DNA of 7,858 bases from Gammaproteobacteria bacterium (GTDB taxonomy: Bacteria; Pseudomonadota; Gammaproteobacteria; Arenicellales; Arenicellaceae), in NCBI GenBank assembly GCA_003485905.1, contig DNHK01000253.1:1-7858 (forward strand), in the 5' to 3' direction. The notes beneath the pieces were generated by a model. It worked only from the letters and a program-made list of their open reading frames with translations, searched no databases and was not told the origin of the DNA. The translations under genes and the position numbers were made by a program. Below, piece after piece: positions 6,352 through 7,858 of this stretch (position 1 is the first letter of the stretch; each line of letters opens with the position of its first letter).

Positions 6352-7383
6352 TTAGATGCGGTCCATCTGGTTCTCGCAATCCCATTCTCCAATGGCGATC
6401 TCGGGACGCCAAATAAAATAACGGTTCAATTCGAACGGTTCAGTGAAGGTTTCTGGGTCATTGAAGGCAATGCTGTAGTTGAGTCGTTGCTCATCTTCGC
6501 TCAACGAGAGGCGCTCAGTAGTCTGAATATTATCGGTCTGCGGAGTACCGCGATCGTCAAAATCAGGCGCATTTATATTGGTGGTTTCAATAACCAGAGT
6601 GTCTCCATCCCAGTGACCGCGGGAATACCCAAGAAAGGAGGATTCTTCAGGTGGGCTATCGTCATTCATATGAATCTCGCGTTCGGTGTCATCTTCTTCG
6701 AACACTATTACGATGTCATCACCGCGGCGAGTTATTTCCAGCGGTATCGGGGTGATCATCAAAATAGGCATGCCTTTTTCCCAACAACTCAATAGTTGGT
6801 CAGAAGATGGGTTCCAGTCCGCTTTGATCTGCGCCGCTTCTGCTGTCAGTGGGTAGTCTCCTTTAAACATTGGGAAGGAGTCACGATCGTTTAATACGGT
6901 CGACCAAACACGAAATATGCCATCGGCGCTGGCACGAGCGTTTTCGGCAATTTGATCATCGAAAACGGAATCGAGTAGCTCACCATCTGTAGAGACCGTA
7001 AAGTAGGCCTCTGATCTTGTTGCAACCAGCACCTCTGTGCCATTTGGTAACAATACATTTCGGGCCCACATCTCTGGTTCTCCGTGGCGAGAAGGATGAC
7101 CATAAATTTTTATCTGGTCCCCAGGTTTCATAAACCGTTGGTCTAGTCCGCGCTGCTTTAATACGCTCAATGCAGAGGCTTCAATTTTCCACTCTTCTGT
7201 CGTGCCGTCGGCAGCTGTAACATCCATCGTGAAACGAATATGCGGGTTACGCCAAGTGATATTTGTTAACACGCCTTCAAGTTCAGCCCTTTCTTCGGGA
7301 TTGAAGAATCCCAGAGTACTGTGATGCGCTTGCGCTAGTCCGCTTACTAATAGCAAGATAACCACTGATAGATATCGATTCAT
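6352..7383 (-). CDS. secreted DUF6152-type protein (paralogue B)
   Basis: This 343-residue exported protein is of unknown function and is alignable along its whole length with the protein at 707-1798. The signal peptide MNRYLSVVILLLVSGLAQA is followed directly by HHS (20-22), so cleavage after AQA would leave His-His at the mature N-terminus. WRNPHIRF (44-51) and His100 in SRHGEPEMW match shared histidines of the other copy. A middle segment, GIFRVWSTV (155-163), is followed by LSCWEKGMPILM (Cys200). The second domain contains LGYSRGHWDGDTLVIETT (251-268), FDDRGTPQT, TERLSLSEDE and a terminal WDC (Cys336). Both cysteines correspond to those of the other copy. The acidic stretch FEEDDTERE (228-236) is specific to this copy. 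ATG 7383 has GAGGAG six bases upstream. The gene begins after a candidate promoter and probably leads the cytochrome-transporter-esterase genes. No enzymatic role can be given. Confidence 0.83.
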   Translation of the reverse strand: MNRYLSVVILLLVSGLAQAHHSTLGFFNPEERAELEGVLTNITWRNPHIRFTMDVTAADGTTEEWKIEASALSVLKQRGLDQRFMKPGDQIKIYGHPSRHGEPEMWARNVLLPNGTEVLVATRSEAYFTVSTDGELLDSVFDDQIAENARASADGIFRVWSTVLNDRDSFPMFKGDYPLTAEAAQIKADWNPSSDQLLSCWEKGMPILMITPIPLEITRRGDDIVIVFEEDDTEREIHMNDDSPPEESSFLGYSRGHWDGDTLVIETTNINAPDFDDRGTPQTDNIQTTERLSLSEDEQRLNYSIAFNDPETFTEPFELNRYFIWRPEIAIGEWDCENQMDRI

Positions 7384-7389
7384 AATTGT

Positions 7390-7395
7390 CTCCTC
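7390..7395 (-). promoter_or_regulatory. ribosome binding site of DUF6152-type gene B
   Basis: GAGGAG on the minus strand stands six bases before ATG 7383. It is a strong Shine-Dalgarno sequence and fixes the start. Confidence 0.8.
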
Positions 7396-7410
7396 AAAAT
7401 TTAATTCTTA

Positions 7411-7439
7411 GTTGTAACCTGTTAAAAATATCGTGGCAA
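7411..7439 (-). promoter_or_regulatory. candidate sigma70-type promoter for the operon
   Basis: Read on the minus strand, TTGCCA (7439-7434) resembles the -35 box (five of six), then 17 bases, then TACAAC (7416-7411), which matches the -10 box at four of six. It lies in the 101-base gap before the DUF6152-type gene B and would start transcription roughly 20 bases before its ribosome site. The -10 match is moderate and AT-rich gaps yield such matches by chance. It is the best candidate I see in this gap. Confidence 0.4.
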
Positions 7440-7453
7440 TTTTTCAATTTGCC
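7435..7453. repeat. inverted repeat overlapping the candidate -35 box
   Basis: The plus strand reads GGCAATT (7435-7441), then four bases, then AATTTGCC (7446-7453). The arms are reverse complements apart from one extra base. On the minus strand a short T-run (7429-7425) follows the hairpin after several bases. It could therefore be a weak terminator for the upstream interrupted gene, or an operator over the candidate promoter. The sequence does not decide between these. Confidence 0.35.
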
Positions 7454-7484
7454 GGCTTGTTAGTATAAAGATACAGCCAAATGC

Positions 7485-7858
7485 TTATTCAGGATTGCAT
7501 TCGTACGCACCAAATTCTTGATCGGTTCGTTTGAGCAACTGACCACCAGTAATAGGCTCAGAATAATAAACCGGCTCATGCACTACCCAGCTAATCTGAA
7601 GGTCACCTGACTCTGGTTAGACCGATAAACGCTCAACCATGGTCATCTGATCGGTACGCAGTGCAGACCTGACAATAACCCCACTGTCGAATGCCGCGGT
7701 ATCAATTATTAGTGTGTCATCCTCAAAACGGCCAATTGAATGCCCCATTTCACTATGCGGTAAATCGGCAGGATGTTCAGTTAGATTCATGTGGACGGTT
7801 CGAGTAACGTCCATGGATTCATGATGGATGATTATGGTATCGCCCTCTTGTTTGATCG
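7485..7858 (-). pseudogene. third DUF6152-type paralogue, C-terminal part, interrupted by an in-frame stop (partial)
   Basis: The frame is open from the right edge and encodes GDTIIIHHESMDVTRTVHMN, then MGHSIGRFEDDTLIIDTAAF and MVERLSV, which match the second half of the DUF6152-type proteins. TAA at 7619-7617 then stops it. The same frame goes on for 43 codons with DLQISWVVHEPVYYSEPITG and a final GAYECNPE, ending at TAA 7487-7485. This tail aligns without gaps past the stop with paralogue B (TERLSLSEDE...FNDP) and with the YYSEP and YEC of the copy at 707-1798. The stop falls where both intact copies have serine, so one base change (for example TCA to TAA) is a simple explanation. The truncated product would lose the conserved last cysteine. 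Alternatives are a sequencing error or a recently broken but still expressed gene. The N-terminal half lies outside the window. Any start at ATG 7814 is internal. Confidence 0.75.

Noticed and set aside
7617..7814. Stand-alone 65-residue gene starting at ATG 7814
   Set aside because: The frame is open upstream to the window edge with family-like sequence (GDTIIIHHES), and downstream homology continues beyond the stop, so this is a fragment of a larger gene.

Overview
The window looks like part of a Gram-negative chromosome of moderate GC. A gammaproteobacterium of marine or soil type is my best guess. The grounds are Shine-Dalgarno-led genes, many Sec signal peptides on presumed periplasmic proteins, a cytochrome c4-like diheme protein, and several proteins of the AHHS/WRNPH (DUF6152-like) type. 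The lineage is an inference from gene families, not from a marker gene.

Left edge (1-674, plus strand): the tail of a protein resembling a beta-propeller strand repeat, then seven bases later a small secreted protein with six cysteines. These two genes converge on the rest of the window, and a 16-bp perfect palindrome sits in the 32-bp gap between them and the opposing operon.

Rest of the window (7858 down to 707, minus strand): a run of co-directional genes with gaps of 14-101 bp. In order of transcription these are: (a) the C-terminal part of a DUF6152-type protein cut by an in-frame TAA 44 codons before its natural end; (b) an intact DUF6152-type secreted protein with a good ribosome binding site and a candidate promoter; (c) a cytochrome c4-like diheme c-type cytochrome; (d) a short-form CstA-family carbon starvation/peptide-pyruvate transporter; (e) a secreted tannase/feruloyl-esterase-family hydrolase with a complete CS-D-HC catalytic set and a calcium-loop motif; (f) a second intact DUF6152-type secreted protein. 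For two genes (tannase and cytochrome) the longest open frame is probably too long; signal peptides and, for the cytochrome, a Shine-Dalgarno site point to inner starts at 3396 and 6268.

Inferred cooperation: the tannase-family enzyme would cleave an aryl or alkyl ester outside the inner membrane. The CstA-like carrier would take up a small product. The cytochrome would accept electrons from a periplasmic dehydrogenase encoded elsewhere. The DUF6152-type proteins have no known reaction, but they share a predicted mature His-His N-terminus, an internal NPH and a further shared histidine that could form a metal site. The most interesting points are this association of three paralogues with an esterase-transporter-cytochrome set, the possible histidine metal site, and the nonsense-interrupted paralogue. 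No RNA genes, mobile elements or CRISPR arrays were seen.
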